From assembly GCA_003150235.1 (NCBI GenBank), contig QAMW01000009.1, positions 54,639 through 118,638 of the forward strand: a stretch of DNA of 64,000 nt, given 5' to 3'. Both the position numbers and the translations under genes were made by a program. The notes beneath the pieces were generated by a model that saw only the letters and a list, made by a program, of their open reading frames with translations, made no database searches and had not been told where the DNA came from. Positions 54,265 through 63,172 of this stretch are shown here, one piece after another. Within the stretch, counting starts at the first letter, position 1. The number at the start of each line of letters is the position of its first letter. The stretch is from Bacteroidales bacterium (GTDB lineage: Bacteria; Bacteroidota; Bacteroidia; Bacteroidales; Muribaculaceae).

Positions 54265-54290
54265 AACGATATTGGATTTAAGTTACGCGA

Positions 54291-54322
54291 CAAAGATACG
54301 AATAAGCCAAGCGTAATGCCAA
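54291..54322 (-). promoter_or_regulatory. Promoter of the GH140-like gene
   Basis: The minus-strand TATCTTTG at 54291-54298 is a full -7 match. CCAAA at 54319-54323 (TTTGG on the minus strand) can act as -33 at a 21-base spacing. It diverges from the GH105-GH106 promoter at 54400-54431. Confidence 0.6.
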
Positions 54323-54399
54323 ATTTATTTGCGCATTGCCGAGAGTGAGTATTTAAGAGAAGAAATTTCGGAATAAATGTGGTTAATGAAAGTTAATTA

Positions 54400-54431
54400 T
54401 TGGGATGTGTCAGTTAATGACAGTAAATTTG
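54400..54431 (+). promoter_or_regulatory. Promoter of the GH105-GH106 gene
   Basis: TTG at 54400-54402, a 21-base spacer and TAAATTTG at 54424-54431 fit the consensus. The start follows at 54457. Repeated AGTTAAT blocks at 54391 and 54412 could be operator half-sites. Confidence 0.65.
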
Positions 54432-54456
54432 CAAACAAAATAATTTGCCTTAAACC

Positions 54457-57400
54457 ATGAATAAATTCCATTTTTTGCTGCTATCCTTGCTATTGCCATG
54501 CTGTCTGCTCGCCCAAGATGACATATTGGAGAAAGCAATCCGCACAAATGATTACTTTATGGCAAAATATGCCGACCCGACTGAGCCGACAAACGTAAAG
54601 CGCATACGTCCGAGCAACCTTTGGACCCGTGCCGTATATTATGAAGGACTGATGGCTCTTAACGACCTTGTGCCGGAACAAAGATATATCGACTATACCG
54701 ACCGCTGGGCAAATTTCCACAAGTGGACACCGCGCTACGGCATAACCACAACTCATGCCGACGATCAGTGCTGTGCCCAGACCTATCTTGACAGATATGC
54801 GGCAACCGGTGATACAGCATGCATCAATCAGGTAAAACTGAATCTTGACAATCAGATGAATTCCGGTCGCGTGGATTACTGGACCTGGATTGACGCGATA
54901 CAGATGGCAATGCCTGTCTACAGCAAATATTACAGGATAAGCGGCGAGCGTAAATATATGGACTATGCCATGAACGCCTATAAATGGAGCCGCGACACCT
55001 GTGGAGGCGGACTGTTCAATGAGTCTGAAGGACTATGGTGGCGCGACAAAGATTACGTGCCTCCCTATAAGGAAAGTGACGGTAAAAACTGCTACTGGAG
55101 CCGTGGCAATGGCTGGGTCTATGCTGCTCTTATAAGAGTTATGGAAGACCTCTCCCCCGATGATCCTTACTATAAATCGTTAAAAAAAGATTTTCTCCTC
55201 ATGAGCGACGCACTTGCCGAGTGTCAGCGCGAGGATGGCTACTGGAATGTAAGCCTCGTGTCACCGGTAACCTACGGAGGACCGGAAATGACCGGAACCG
55301 CACTGTTTCTGTACGGCATGAGCCGTGGCATAATGGAAGGATGGCTTGACGAAGAGAAGTTCCGTCCTGTCTGCAACAAGGCGTGGAAAGCACTTGCCGC
55401 CTGTGTGCATGACAACGGATTCCTCGGCTACAATCAGGGCACTGGCAAAGATCCGTCAGCCGGTCAGCCCGTCACATTCACAAGCGTTCCTGATTTTGAA
55501 GATTACGGCACGGGATGTTTCCTGTTGGGTGCGACGGAATATTACAAGCTCGTGATGCGCGGCAAGACACCCGACTTGCCGCCATCAAAGCCGGAGGCTC
55601 GCGCCGGGACGCGATGGTGGTGGCCCGGCTCGGCTGTCGATGCCGAAAACATTTCATGGAATCTCGACCGGTTTTCAGCCTGCGGCATAGGAACGGTCGA
55701 GATTACTCCTATATATGGGGTACAGGGAAATGAAGCACACGATATAGAATATCTCTCACCGCAATGGATGAAAATGCTCGCACATACTGTAAAGGAGGGA
55801 AAAGAGAGAAACATACGCGTTGACATGAACAACGGTACCGGCTGGCCGTTCGGAGGGCCGGAAGTGCCGATTGAAGAAGCCGCCTGCAAAGCAATTTTCC
55901 GCGATACAATAATTTACGGTGATGACATCGATCTGTCGGAAATAACCTTTTCCCTCCCGGAAAAAGACAGGAAATACGCCCGGCTGCAATATACCGGCGT
56001 ATACCCGTGCGGGGAAGCAAGACGTGTGATTGCACTCTATACCGCTCCTACTCTGCAGAAAGTCAAGCGCGCCGCCCCCGGTGGCGAGGGGCTTGTCATC
56101 GACCATTTCAGCCGCGATGCTGTAAAACATTATCTTGAAAGATTTGATAAGGCATTTGCGGGATCAGCAACCCCATTTCCCGCCACATTTTTCAATGACA
56201 GCTATGAGGTATATGGTGCCAACTGGACTCCGCGACTATTAGAAGAATTTGCCGGGCGTCGCGCCTACCGGCTTGAAGAAAAACTTCCTGAATTACTCGG
56301 ATATGTAGACGACGGAAACCGCACTCTTGCCGACTACCGCGAGACACTTGGTGAACTTCTGTATGAAAATTTCACATGTCAGTGGCACGATTGGGCAAAC
56401 AAACACGGCGTAAAAGTACGCAACCAGGCTCATGGCAGCCCTGCTAATCTTCTTGACATCTACGCGGCAGTCGACATTCCGGAAATCGAGGGATTCGGAC
56501 TGTCAGACTTCAATATCAAAGGACTGCGCACCGACCCGGGGTTCACACGCAAAAATGACAGCGATGTGTCGATGCTCAAATATGCATCCTCTGCCGCTCA
56601 CGTCATGGGGAAACCGTTGACCTCAAGCGAGACATTCACTTGGCTTACCGAGCATTTCCGAACGTCACTGTCGCAGATGAAGCCCGATCTCGACCTTATG
56701 TTCACCTGTGGCGTAAACCATGTGTTCTTCCACGGCTCATGCTACTATCCTCAGGACGCACAATGGCCCGGATGGCGTTTTTACGCCTCGGTCGACATGA
56801 CCCCAAACAACCCTATATGGCGTGACGCGCCGGCACTGATGGGCTACATCGAGCGTTCACAGAGTTTCCTGCAATATGGCAAGCCTGACAACGATTTCCT
56901 TGTCTACCTCCCTGTGCGGGATATGTGGCATAACCGCCTTAAGGAGGGAGAAAAAGGATTGCTGATGCAATTTGACATACACTCCATGTCTAAAAAAGCA
57001 CCCGGTTTCATCAAAAGCATACTCACTATCGACAGCCTGGGATATGACTGTGACTATATCTCTGACCGCCAGCTTGCCAATGTCAGGACTGAGGGGGCGC
57101 GTATAGTGACTGAAGGCGGCACATCATATCGCGGCATAATAATTCCAACCGGCACAACCGTCACCTCTGAATTAAAGAAGCTGCTTGCTCCACTGGGGAA
57201 TCTCGTCATATATGGTGAAGATGAAAAAAATCTCGCCGTTCATGCCCCATACGAGCCAATGAAACGCGACAATCGTTTGCGCGCCATACGCCGTAAAAAT
57301 CTTACCGGCAACCACTACTTTATAGCCAATCTCACCGGCAATGATGTACATGAATGGATTGCCCCGGCGGTCAAATACAAAGATGCCGTGTGGTTTAATC

Positions 57401-58047
57401 CCATGAACGGTGACATCACTCCTGCGACTATACGCGATGGAAAAATCCTATTTGACCTCCGAAGCGGCGAATCGCGGATACTACGTACATACACCATGGA
57501 ACTCGGACTTCAACAATCAGTCCCGGACATTACCGATAAGAAAATCATCGACCTCACTCCTAACAAGTGGAAACTTACATTCGTCGATGAGACACCTGCC
57601 GTCGGAAAGGTGCATAATCTGCGCGGATTGAGTACATGGGAGTCGCTTGGCGATACCGAATCGATAACAATGGGAACCGGAGTCTACACCACCAAAGTAA
57701 AGCTTGACAAGAACGACAGCCGGCGGTCATGGAAAATTGACCTCGGTGATGTCCGCGAAAGCGCTCGTGTATATATCAACGGTGAATTTATCGGATGTGC
57801 CTGGGCAGCCCCTTTTATACTTGACTGCGGCAATTCTTTGCACAAAGGCACCAACGAGATTCGTATAGAGGTGACCAATCTTCCGGCAAACCGCATAGCC
57901 GCCCTTGACCGCGACAAAACCCGATGGCGCATAATGAAAGAAATCAACGTGGTCGACATAAATTATAAAAAGACCCGTTATGACAACTGGCAACCTATGC
58001 CCTCAGGACTCAACTCCACAGTAAAACTCATCAGTGGTAATATCTGA
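54457..58047 (+). CDS. Fusion of GH105-like hydrolase and GH106-like rhamnosidase
   Basis: A single 1196-residue secreted protein with a signal peptide (about residues 1-20). Residues about 25-365 resemble GH105 unsaturated rhamnogalacturonyl hydrolases: WTWIDAIQMAMP, SRGNGWVYAAL, GYWNVSLV and GLGYNQ-like GFLGYNQGTG. Residues about 380-1196 resemble GH106 alpha-L-rhamnosidases: TRWWWPGSAVDAENISWNLDRFSACGIG, VDMNNGTGWPFGGP, and SWKIDLGD, AWAAPF near the end (a C-terminal carbohydrate-binding-like domain). Together they would remove both units of the unsaturated RG-I disaccharide. The domain assignments are by motif, not by search. Confidence 0.75.
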   Translation: MNKFHFLLLSLLLPCCLLAQDDILEKAIRTNDYFMAKYADPTEPTNVKRIRPSNLWTRAVYYEGLMALNDLVPEQRYIDYTDRWANFHKWTPRYGITTTHADDQCCAQTYLDRYAATGDTACINQVKLNLDNQMNSGRVDYWTWIDAIQMAMPVYSKYYRISGERKYMDYAMNAYKWSRDTCGGGLFNESEGLWWRDKDYVPPYKESDGKNCYWSRGNGWVYAALIRVMEDLSPDDPYYKSLKKDFLLMSDALAECQREDGYWNVSLVSPVTYGGPEMTGTALFLYGMSRGIMEGWLDEEKFRPVCNKAWKALAACVHDNGFLGYNQGTGKDPSAGQPVTFTSVPDFEDYGTGCFLLGATEYYKLVMRGKTPDLPPSKPEARAGTRWWWPGSAVDAENISWNLDRFSACGIGTVEITPIYGVQGNEAHDIEYLSPQWMKMLAHTVKEGKERNIRVDMNNGTGWPFGGPEVPIEEAACKAIFRDTIIYGDDIDLSEITFSLPEKDRKYARLQYTGVYPCGEARRVIALYTAPTLQKVKRAAPGGEGLVIDHFSRDAVKHYLERFDKAFAGSATPFPATFFNDSYEVYGANWTPRLLEEFAGRRAYRLEEKLPELLGYVDDGNRTLADYRETLGELLYENFTCQWHDWANKHGVKVRNQAHGSPANLLDIYAAVDIPEIEGFGLSDFNIKGLRTDPGFTRKNDSDVSMLKYASSAAHVMGKPLTSSETFTWLTEHFRTSLSQMKPDLDLMFTCGVNHVFFHGSCYYPQDAQWPGWRFYASVDMTPNNPIWRDAPALMGYIERSQSFLQYGKPDNDFLVYLPVRDMWHNRLKEGEKGLLMQFDIHSMSKKAPGFIKSILTIDSLGYDCDYISDRQLANVRTEGARIVTEGGTSYRGIIIPTGTTVTSELKKLLAPLGNLVIYGEDEKNLAVHAPYEPMKRDNRLRAIRRKNLTGNHYFIANLTGNDVHEWIAPAVKYKDAVWFNPMNGDITPATIRDGKILFDLRSGESRILRTYTMELGLQQSVPDITDKKIIDLTPNKWKLTFVDETPAVGKVHNLRGLSTWESLGDTESITMGTGVYTTKVKLDKNDSRRSWKIDLGDVRESARVYINGEFIGCAWAAPFILDCGNSLHKGTNEIRIEVTNLPANRIAALDRDKTRWRIMKEINVVDINYKKTRYDNWQPMPSGLNSTVKLISGNI

Positions 58048-58068
58048 AAACCCCAATATATCACATAT

Positions 58069-58122
58069 AAATATTAACCTTAACCTACTATTTTTAAATA
58101 TTAACCTTAACCTACTATTTTT
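58069..58122 (+). repeat. Perfect 27-base tandem duplication before GH28
   Basis: Two identical 27-base units, 58069-58095 and 58096-58122, end one base before the GH28 ATG at 58124. The unit contains AACCTTAACC and a T run, so both potential leader structure and the ribosome-binding region are duplicated. The length is a multiple of three, so the frame stays open through it. Confidence 0.95.
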
Positions 58123-58123
58123 C

Positions 58124-59629
58124 ATGAGGTATTCATCATTGTTACTTGTATTTGCGCTTGCCTTCTCGCAAGCTCCCTGCATTTCGGCGACAACATTGCC
58201 TGCCGACTATGAATTTGCACCAATGTACGAATCTATACCATTTGAGATGCCACCGGTACACCGCCCAGTGATTCCCGGATATGAAGTATCCATAACCGAT
58301 TTTGGAGGGAACGGCGATGGTCACACTAAAAACACCGGGGCATTTGCCGCCGCAATGAAGCATCTTTCAGAAAAAGGAGGAGGAAAGCTCATTGTACCGG
58401 CAGGAATATGGTACACTGGTCCTATCGTGTTTGAGAACAATGTCGAGCTTCATCTTAACAGCGGGGCATTGATACTTTTCTCATCGGACCGCAGCGATTA
58501 TCCACTTATTGACGGCTATTTTGAAGGCAACTCGGCAAAACGCTGCCAGTCACCGCTTACCGCCATCGGCAAAGAAAACATTGCCATAACCGGCTTAGGC
58601 ACGATAAACGGAAACGGAGGTCACTGGCGCCCCGTCAAGAAGAGTAAAATGACCGATGCCCAATGGAAGAACCGTTGTAACGACGGTGCCGTTGGTGCTA
58701 AAGGTGACGTATGGTATCCGTCTGACCGTATCCGCGAGGTGTCGGAAGACAAGTCGTTCCTCAACAAGGCATATACCGACAATACGTATGCCGACTGGGA
58801 ATATGTGCATGATTTCCTGCGCCCTGTAATGCTGTCATTCTCCAACTGCAAGAATGTGCTTCTGGAAGATGTCACATTTGAAAACTCGCCGGCGTGGAAT
58901 CTACACCCGATACTGTGTGAGAATGTAATTATCAACCGCGTCACCGTGCGCAATCCCTGGTTTGCACAAAATGGCGACGGACTGGATGCCGAATCATGTA
59001 AAAATGTGCTTGTCAACCGTTGCTCCTTTGATGTGGGCGATGACGCGATTTGTATTAAATCTGGCAAAGACAAGGAAGGCCGTGACCGGGGCATACCTTG
59101 CGAGAACGTGCTTATCACCGATTGTACCGTATATCACGGACACGGGGGATTTGTAATCGGCTCGGAAATGTCAGGAGGCGCCCGTAACATATCCATACGC
59201 AACAGCACCTTCATCGGCACTGACTGCGGCTTGCGCTTCAAATCGACCCGCGGTCGTGGCGGCGTAGTCGAGTCAATCTGGGTTGACGGCATCAATATGG
59301 TCGACATCGCCGGTGACGCACTTATATTCGACCTCTATTATGCTTCAAAGGCTCCGGCTCAAATGGTGCCCGTGACAGAAGAGACCCCGGCTTTCCGCGA
59401 TATCTATATATCCAATACGGTATGTCGCGGAGCAAAACGCGCAATGTTCTTTAACGGACTTCCCGAAATGCCTGTCAATAATATCAGCGTGAAAAATTCC
59501 CTTTTCAGTGCCGATACCGGTGCGACAGTCAATTTTGTCGACGGACTCACATTTGACAATGTCACCATCAATAACGCAACCGGTGAACGCATAACTACGC
59601 ATGATGTAAAAAACTTCACCGAAAAATAA
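58124..59629 (+). CDS. GH28 polygalacturonase-like glycoside hydrolase
   Basis: A 501-residue secreted parallel beta-helix enzyme acting on polygalacturonan-type pectin. The signal peptide is at residues 1-22. GH28 catalytic motifs: NGDGLDAES, VGDDAICIKSG (Asp pair), GHGGFVIG and RFKSTRGRGG. The ATG at 58124 follows the tandem repeat directly; an earlier open frame through the repeat has no signal. It is downstream of the GH105-GH106 fusion on the same strand and completes a small pectin set. Family GH28 includes exo- and endo-acting and rhamnogalacturonan-specific members, and the specificity is not determined. Confidence 0.87.
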   Translation: MRYSSLLLVFALAFSQAPCISATTLPADYEFAPMYESIPFEMPPVHRPVIPGYEVSITDFGGNGDGHTKNTGAFAAAMKHLSEKGGGKLIVPAGIWYTGPIVFENNVELHLNSGALILFSSDRSDYPLIDGYFEGNSAKRCQSPLTAIGKENIAITGLGTINGNGGHWRPVKKSKMTDAQWKNRCNDGAVGAKGDVWYPSDRIREVSEDKSFLNKAYTDNTYADWEYVHDFLRPVMLSFSNCKNVLLEDVTFENSPAWNLHPILCENVIINRVTVRNPWFAQNGDGLDAESCKNVLVNRCSFDVGDDAICIKSGKDKEGRDRGIPCENVLITDCTVYHGHGGFVIGSEMSGGARNISIRNSTFIGTDCGLRFKSTRGRGGVVESIWVDGINMVDIAGDALIFDLYYASKAPAQMVPVTEETPAFRDIYISNTVCRGAKRAMFFNGLPEMPVNNISVKNSLFSADTGATVNFVDGLTFDNVTINNATGERITTHDVKNFTEK

Positions 59630-59645
59630 TTACCGGTTTCTATTA

Positions 59646-59684
59646 AAGAGAGAGGGCATCCCATCGAGAATGCCCTCTTCTTTT
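59646..59684. terminator. Bidirectional terminator between GH28 and PBP4 genes
   Basis: AGAGGGCAT and ATGCCCTCT form a nine-base stem with a T-rich run on the plus strand and an A-rich lead that gives T on the minus strand. Confidence 0.85.
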
Positions 59685-59707
59685 ATATTCGGCAACCAAA
59701 TGTGCGA

Positions 59708-61060
59708 TTAAAAAATCGTGAGGAGGTATGACGCAATCGCCTTGCGCACCTCGGCGACCTTACAGGTAAAACCGTTGACCATAACCACAACGACATGGGT
59801 GGGATTGCCTGACGTGTCAATCTTATAACCGGCATAACAGAGTACACCCGACATACTCCCCGATTTCAATGCAAGAGCGCCTTTAAGACGAGTATCGGCA
59901 AGCAGACGCGCCACCGTACCCTCTTTCCCGACTTTTGGGAATAACGCTACATAATCCCGACATGATGCCATGTCTTTTAAAAGCGAGCCAAGAAATTCGG
60001 GCGACAGACGATTATTGATTGCAAGACCGCAACCGTCGGCAATCTTTAGCGTTGACAAATCATAGCCTACGTCAGTCAAAAATGCACGTTCTTTTTTTGC
60101 AGCATCAGCAATGCTGCGGTCGCTGTCGTCACGCAGAACCAATCCCCGGAGCATACCTTCGGCAAAAAGGTTGTCGCTCTTAAACATCATGACGCGCAGT
60201 ATCTCATCGCGCGAAGGCGATTTGTGTACCATCCGTTTTCTTTCGCCGGATTCCACTATCCCCCAGTTGCCACCGACTCTCACTCCCGACTCACGCAGAC
60301 TCGACTCCATGTCCCGATATAGAGCGGCCCAAGGCACGGGGATTGAGTAACGCGACGTATACCCCTTCGTGCCGGCGACAGTGCCGGAAAGTGTCAATAT
60401 TGAAGATCCTTCGCCTCTCATAGCAGTCACATCACCTGTTTTGCCCTGCTTCAACAGATTCTCTACCTCAATATCGTAGGGCACATCGATTACATCCTCT
60501 CCGGGATATACAGTCATGGAGAAACTGTTGTCATGATAATTTATACCGTAAAGACCCGCACCATACTCCCAAGGGGTGTCTTCCAGCAACCAATAAGGCG
60601 ATACACCTATTGACGGATACACCGATGAGTCTATGACGATATCGCCTGCAATGGAATCGATTCCTTGACTGCACACCCAACGGCTGACAGAAGAAACAAA
60701 GCTGTCACAATTCTTAAAATGACGAGAATCAAGCGTCGGGTCTCCACCCCCGATTACATAAAGATTACCTTTAAGAACCCTATTGCTTACCTCGCCACAT
60801 ATCTCAACAGCTGTAGTAAATGGCGCGTCGGCAGGCAACAATTTCTGCGTTGCCGCTGCTGTGACACACTTCATGGTCGATGCCGGAATAAACACCTTTT
60901 CCTGACTATATGCCGCAGTTACCTTTCCGGAGGAAATTCCGGCTATATAGATTCCTACCGAAGCCGCCTCGCTGCCCTTGAATTTAATCGGCTCGGCTGC
61001 GGCATTTACAGTAATAAGGCAAACGGCAAATAGAGGCGCAGCAAGTTTATACCACCGCAT
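59708..61060 (-). CDS. dacB: D-alanyl-D-alanine carboxypeptidase/endopeptidase (PBP4-type)
   Basis: A periplasmic S13-family enzyme trimming peptidoglycan peptides, with a signal peptide (residues 1-21). The active-site serine is in PASTMKCVTAA (SxxK), then KSDNLFAE (SxN) and LKSGSMSGVL (the KTG box as KSG). GGGDPTLDS and FMVNG-like VVVMVNGF are also typical. Length 450 residues. The ATG at 61060 is one base after the preceding lipoprotein stop; a TTG three codons earlier is less likely. Confidence 0.92.
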   Translation of the reverse strand: MRWYKLAAPLFAVCLITVNAAAEPIKFKGSEAASVGIYIAGISSGKVTAAYSQEKVFIPASTMKCVTAAATQKLLPADAPFTTAVEICGEVSNRVLKGNLYVIGGGDPTLDSRHFKNCDSFVSSVSRWVCSQGIDSIAGDIVIDSSVYPSIGVSPYWLLEDTPWEYGAGLYGINYHDNSFSMTVYPGEDVIDVPYDIEVENLLKQGKTGDVTAMRGEGSSILTLSGTVAGTKGYTSRYSIPVPWAALYRDMESSLRESGVRVGGNWGIVESGERKRMVHKSPSRDEILRVMMFKSDNLFAEGMLRGLVLRDDSDRSIADAAKKERAFLTDVGYDLSTLKIADGCGLAINNRLSPEFLGSLLKDMASCRDYVALFPKVGKEGTVARLLADTRLKGALALKSGSMSGVLCYAGYKIDTSGNPTHVVVVMVNGFTCKVAEVRKAIASYLLTIF

Positions 61061-61061
61061 G

Positions 61062-61439
61062 CTATTCAATTACGTATTTGAGATTATAATAGTTGCTTCC
61101 CCGCTTCTTCAATACAAATGGCTCGGAGCCATTTGCAACTTCTATCGACAGGAATAAAACCGCGCCGCCGTCAGAGTAACTGGCAACAAGCTCTGCGTTA
61201 AAACCCTTTGACACCGGACCAACACAATATTCAAACTTTCCGTCAGGGCGCGAAGATTGAATCAATGTATTATTGCCATTTTCATCAGTAAAATACATAT
61301 CTATCTGACGTTCAGGTTCGGCAATAGCAGTATAACGTACATAGTAACGCTCCCCGGCAGACTGTGGCTCATCATTGTCACAGGCAACAACACTTACAGA
61401 AAAAACGAGGAGCAACAATCGTAAAATAGTAGATTTCAT
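61062..61439 (-). CDS. Small lipoprotein of unknown function
   Basis: A 125-residue lipoprotein with lipobox SVVAC near residue 20. The mature domain is beta-rich (YYVRYTAIAEPERQIDMYFTDENGN, then FVLKKRGSNYYNLKYVIE). I recognise no defined family. It ends one base before the dacB-type start, so the two are probably co-transcribed. A cell-wall-linked role is only suggested by position. Confidence 0.65.
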   Translation of the reverse strand: MKSTILRLLLLVFSVSVVACDNDEPQSAGERYYVRYTAIAEPERQIDMYFTDENGNNTLIQSSRPDGKFEYCVGPVSKGFNAELVASYSDGGAVLFLSIEVANGSEPFVLKKRGSNYYNLKYVIE

Positions 61440-61534
61440 CTGGATTTTTATTTGTAACGAAGGTCAAATTTACATCTTTTTCATAAAATTATCAACGTAA
61501 AGTAGCTGTTATATGATAATAAATTGCTAATTTC

Positions 61535-61557
61535 GCACAAATAAACTTCATTTGTGC
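61535..61557. promoter_or_regulatory. Palindromic operator at the TetR start
   Basis: GCACAAAT (61535-61542) and ATTTGTGC (61550-61557) are perfect inverted repeats with a seven-base spacer. The element ends four bases before the TetR ATG at 61562 and overlaps a near-consensus -7 (TAATTTCG at 61528-61535). This is a typical place for autoregulation by a TetR-type protein. Confidence 0.65.
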
Positions 61558-61561
61558 AATC

Positions 61562-62155
61562 ATGGTAATAAAAACTCGCGAAAAACTGATAGATGTGGCA
61601 CGACAGCTCTTTGCCCATAAAGGCATTGAGAATACGACCATGAGCGACATCGCGAATGCTTCCGACAAGGGTCGGCGCACCATTTACACTTATTTCAAGA
61701 ACAAGCGCGAGATTTATAACGCCGTCATTGAAAAAGAGAGCGAACAGCTCGTGGCACGTTTGCGCAGTGTTACCACCGCCGATATGTCGCCCGTCGAGAA
61801 ACTGTGCCGCTTTATCGACCTCCGCATCGATGTAGTGGTTGATGCCGTCGCCCATCATCACGACAATACTGTGTTGCGTTCATTGTTGATGCGTGATGTA
61901 AAGCGTATGGAGCGTATCCGCCAGCTTGCCATTGAAAAAGAGCTTGACATGTTGAAGGCTATAATCCGCGAAGGGCTGAAAACCGGCGATTTTGACCCCG
62001 AGAAAGTTGACGGAGTATATGCCTCTATGATAATGCTCTTCCAGGGAATCGAACTCTCCTACATGCGCAACAATTTCCATCAGATAGGAGTCGACCCCTC
62101 CAAAATGAGAGACCAAGTAAAACAGTATATAATAACAGCAATCAAAAAACTCTAA
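61562..62155 (+). CDS. TetR-family transcriptional regulator
   Basis: A 197-residue repressor-type protein. The N-terminal helix-turn-helix has AHKGIENTTMSDIANASDKGRRTIYTYFKNKREIYN. The C-terminal half is the variable ligand-binding domain (about residues 70-197). It is followed after 12 bases by fabH-like and fabG genes, and a palindrome overlaps its own start region. A regulator of fatty-acid synthesis genes sensing an acyl ligand is a reasonable inference. Confidence 0.9.
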   Translation: MVIKTREKLIDVARQLFAHKGIENTTMSDIANASDKGRRTIYTYFKNKREIYNAVIEKESEQLVARLRSVTTADMSPVEKLCRFIDLRIDVVVDAVAHHHDNTVLRSLLMRDVKRMERIRQLAIEKELDMLKAIIREGLKTGDFDPEKVDGVYASMIMLFQGIELSYMRNNFHQIGVDPSKMRDQVKQYIITAIKKL

Positions 62156-62167
62156 AATTCATAAAAT

Positions 62168-63112
62168 ATGTACATTAATGCCACCGGTTATTATGTCCCT
62201 GCCGAAAGGGTGGACAACGAATATTTCAAAGATGTCAACGGACTTACAAGCGATTGGATTTATAAGCGCACAGGCATAAAGTCGCGTTCGAAAGCCGGAG
62301 AAGGGGAAGGACATAACTCAATGGGGCTCAATGCCATCGAGGATGCATTGAAGACACTCCCCTACGACATCAAGGATGTAGACCTCATCGTGTCAGCGTC
62401 TTATTCACCTTACGACACTGTCGCCACACTTGCCCACATAGCGCAGCGCAAATATGACATAACCGGGGCAAAGGCAGTCTATGTATCGGCTGCATGTTCT
62501 TCATTTGTCAACGGTCTGGAAATCATAGAGACATATTTTGCTGCAGGAAAAGCGAAGAAAGCGCTTCTTATTTGCTCCGAGCACAACACATATTACTCCA
62601 ACGAGCATGACCCCAAATGCGGGCACCTCTGGGGTGACGCAGCTGTGGCGTTCTTCCTGTCAGCCGACAAAGTTGCTGATACCGATGCAGAGATTAAGGA
62701 AGTCTACACCTGTGGTCTTGGAAATGTTGGCAAAGGTCCGGAAGGAGTAATCCTGCGTCCTAAAGAAGGAGGTATCGAAATGCCCGACGGCAAAGACGTG
62801 TTTGTCAACGCATGCTCTTATATGATTGATGCGCTTGACCATGTGACAAAGCCCTACGGTATGACTCCGGGCGAGCTTGACCACATCATAACCCATCAGG
62901 CAAATAAACGCATAGTTGCACAAGTCGCACACCAGCTCGAACTTGACGACGACCACTTCGTCAACAACATCGAGGAGTTAGGCAATACCGGCTCCGCAAG
63001 CTGCGGACTCGTGTTCGCCCAGAATCGCGACATGTTCAAGAAAGGCGAGAAAATCGGTCTGACTGTATTTGGCGGCGGATATTCATGCGGCGCATTTTTG
63101 GTGGAAATCTAA
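62168..63112 (+). CDS. Beta-ketoacyl-ACP synthase III family protein
   Basis: A 314-residue thiolase-fold enzyme of the FabH type, which condenses acyl-CoA with malonyl-ACP. The catalytic triad is visible: Cys110 in VSAACSSFV, His in ITHQANKRIV and Asn in ELGNTGSAS. The start ATG at 62168 gives MYINATGYYVP. It differs from classic FabH in its N-terminal region, so a divergent FabH-like role, such as branched or longer primers, is possible. Forms a cluster with the TetR regulator and fabG. Confidence 0.87.
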   Translation: MYINATGYYVPAERVDNEYFKDVNGLTSDWIYKRTGIKSRSKAGEGEGHNSMGLNAIEDALKTLPYDIKDVDLIVSASYSPYDTVATLAHIAQRKYDITGAKAVYVSAACSSFVNGLEIIETYFAAGKAKKALLICSEHNTYYSNEHDPKCGHLWGDAAVAFFLSADKVADTDAEIKEVYTCGLGNVGKGPEGVILRPKEGGIEMPDGKDVFVNACSYMIDALDHVTKPYGMTPGELDHIITHQANKRIVAQVAHQLELDDDHFVNNIEELGNTGSASCGLVFAQNRDMFKKGEKIGLTVFGGGYSCGAFLVEI

Positions 63113-63172
63113 ATTATAGTTAATTTTGTGGTCGGTTCATCATGACCAGAATTTTTATTTAAGATAATATAC

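Noticed and set aside
58034..58123. Longer GH28 N-terminus starting upstream of the tandem repeat
   Set aside because: The extra residues are repeat-encoded and hydrophobic but have no normal signal peptide. The ATG at 58124 gives a standard one.
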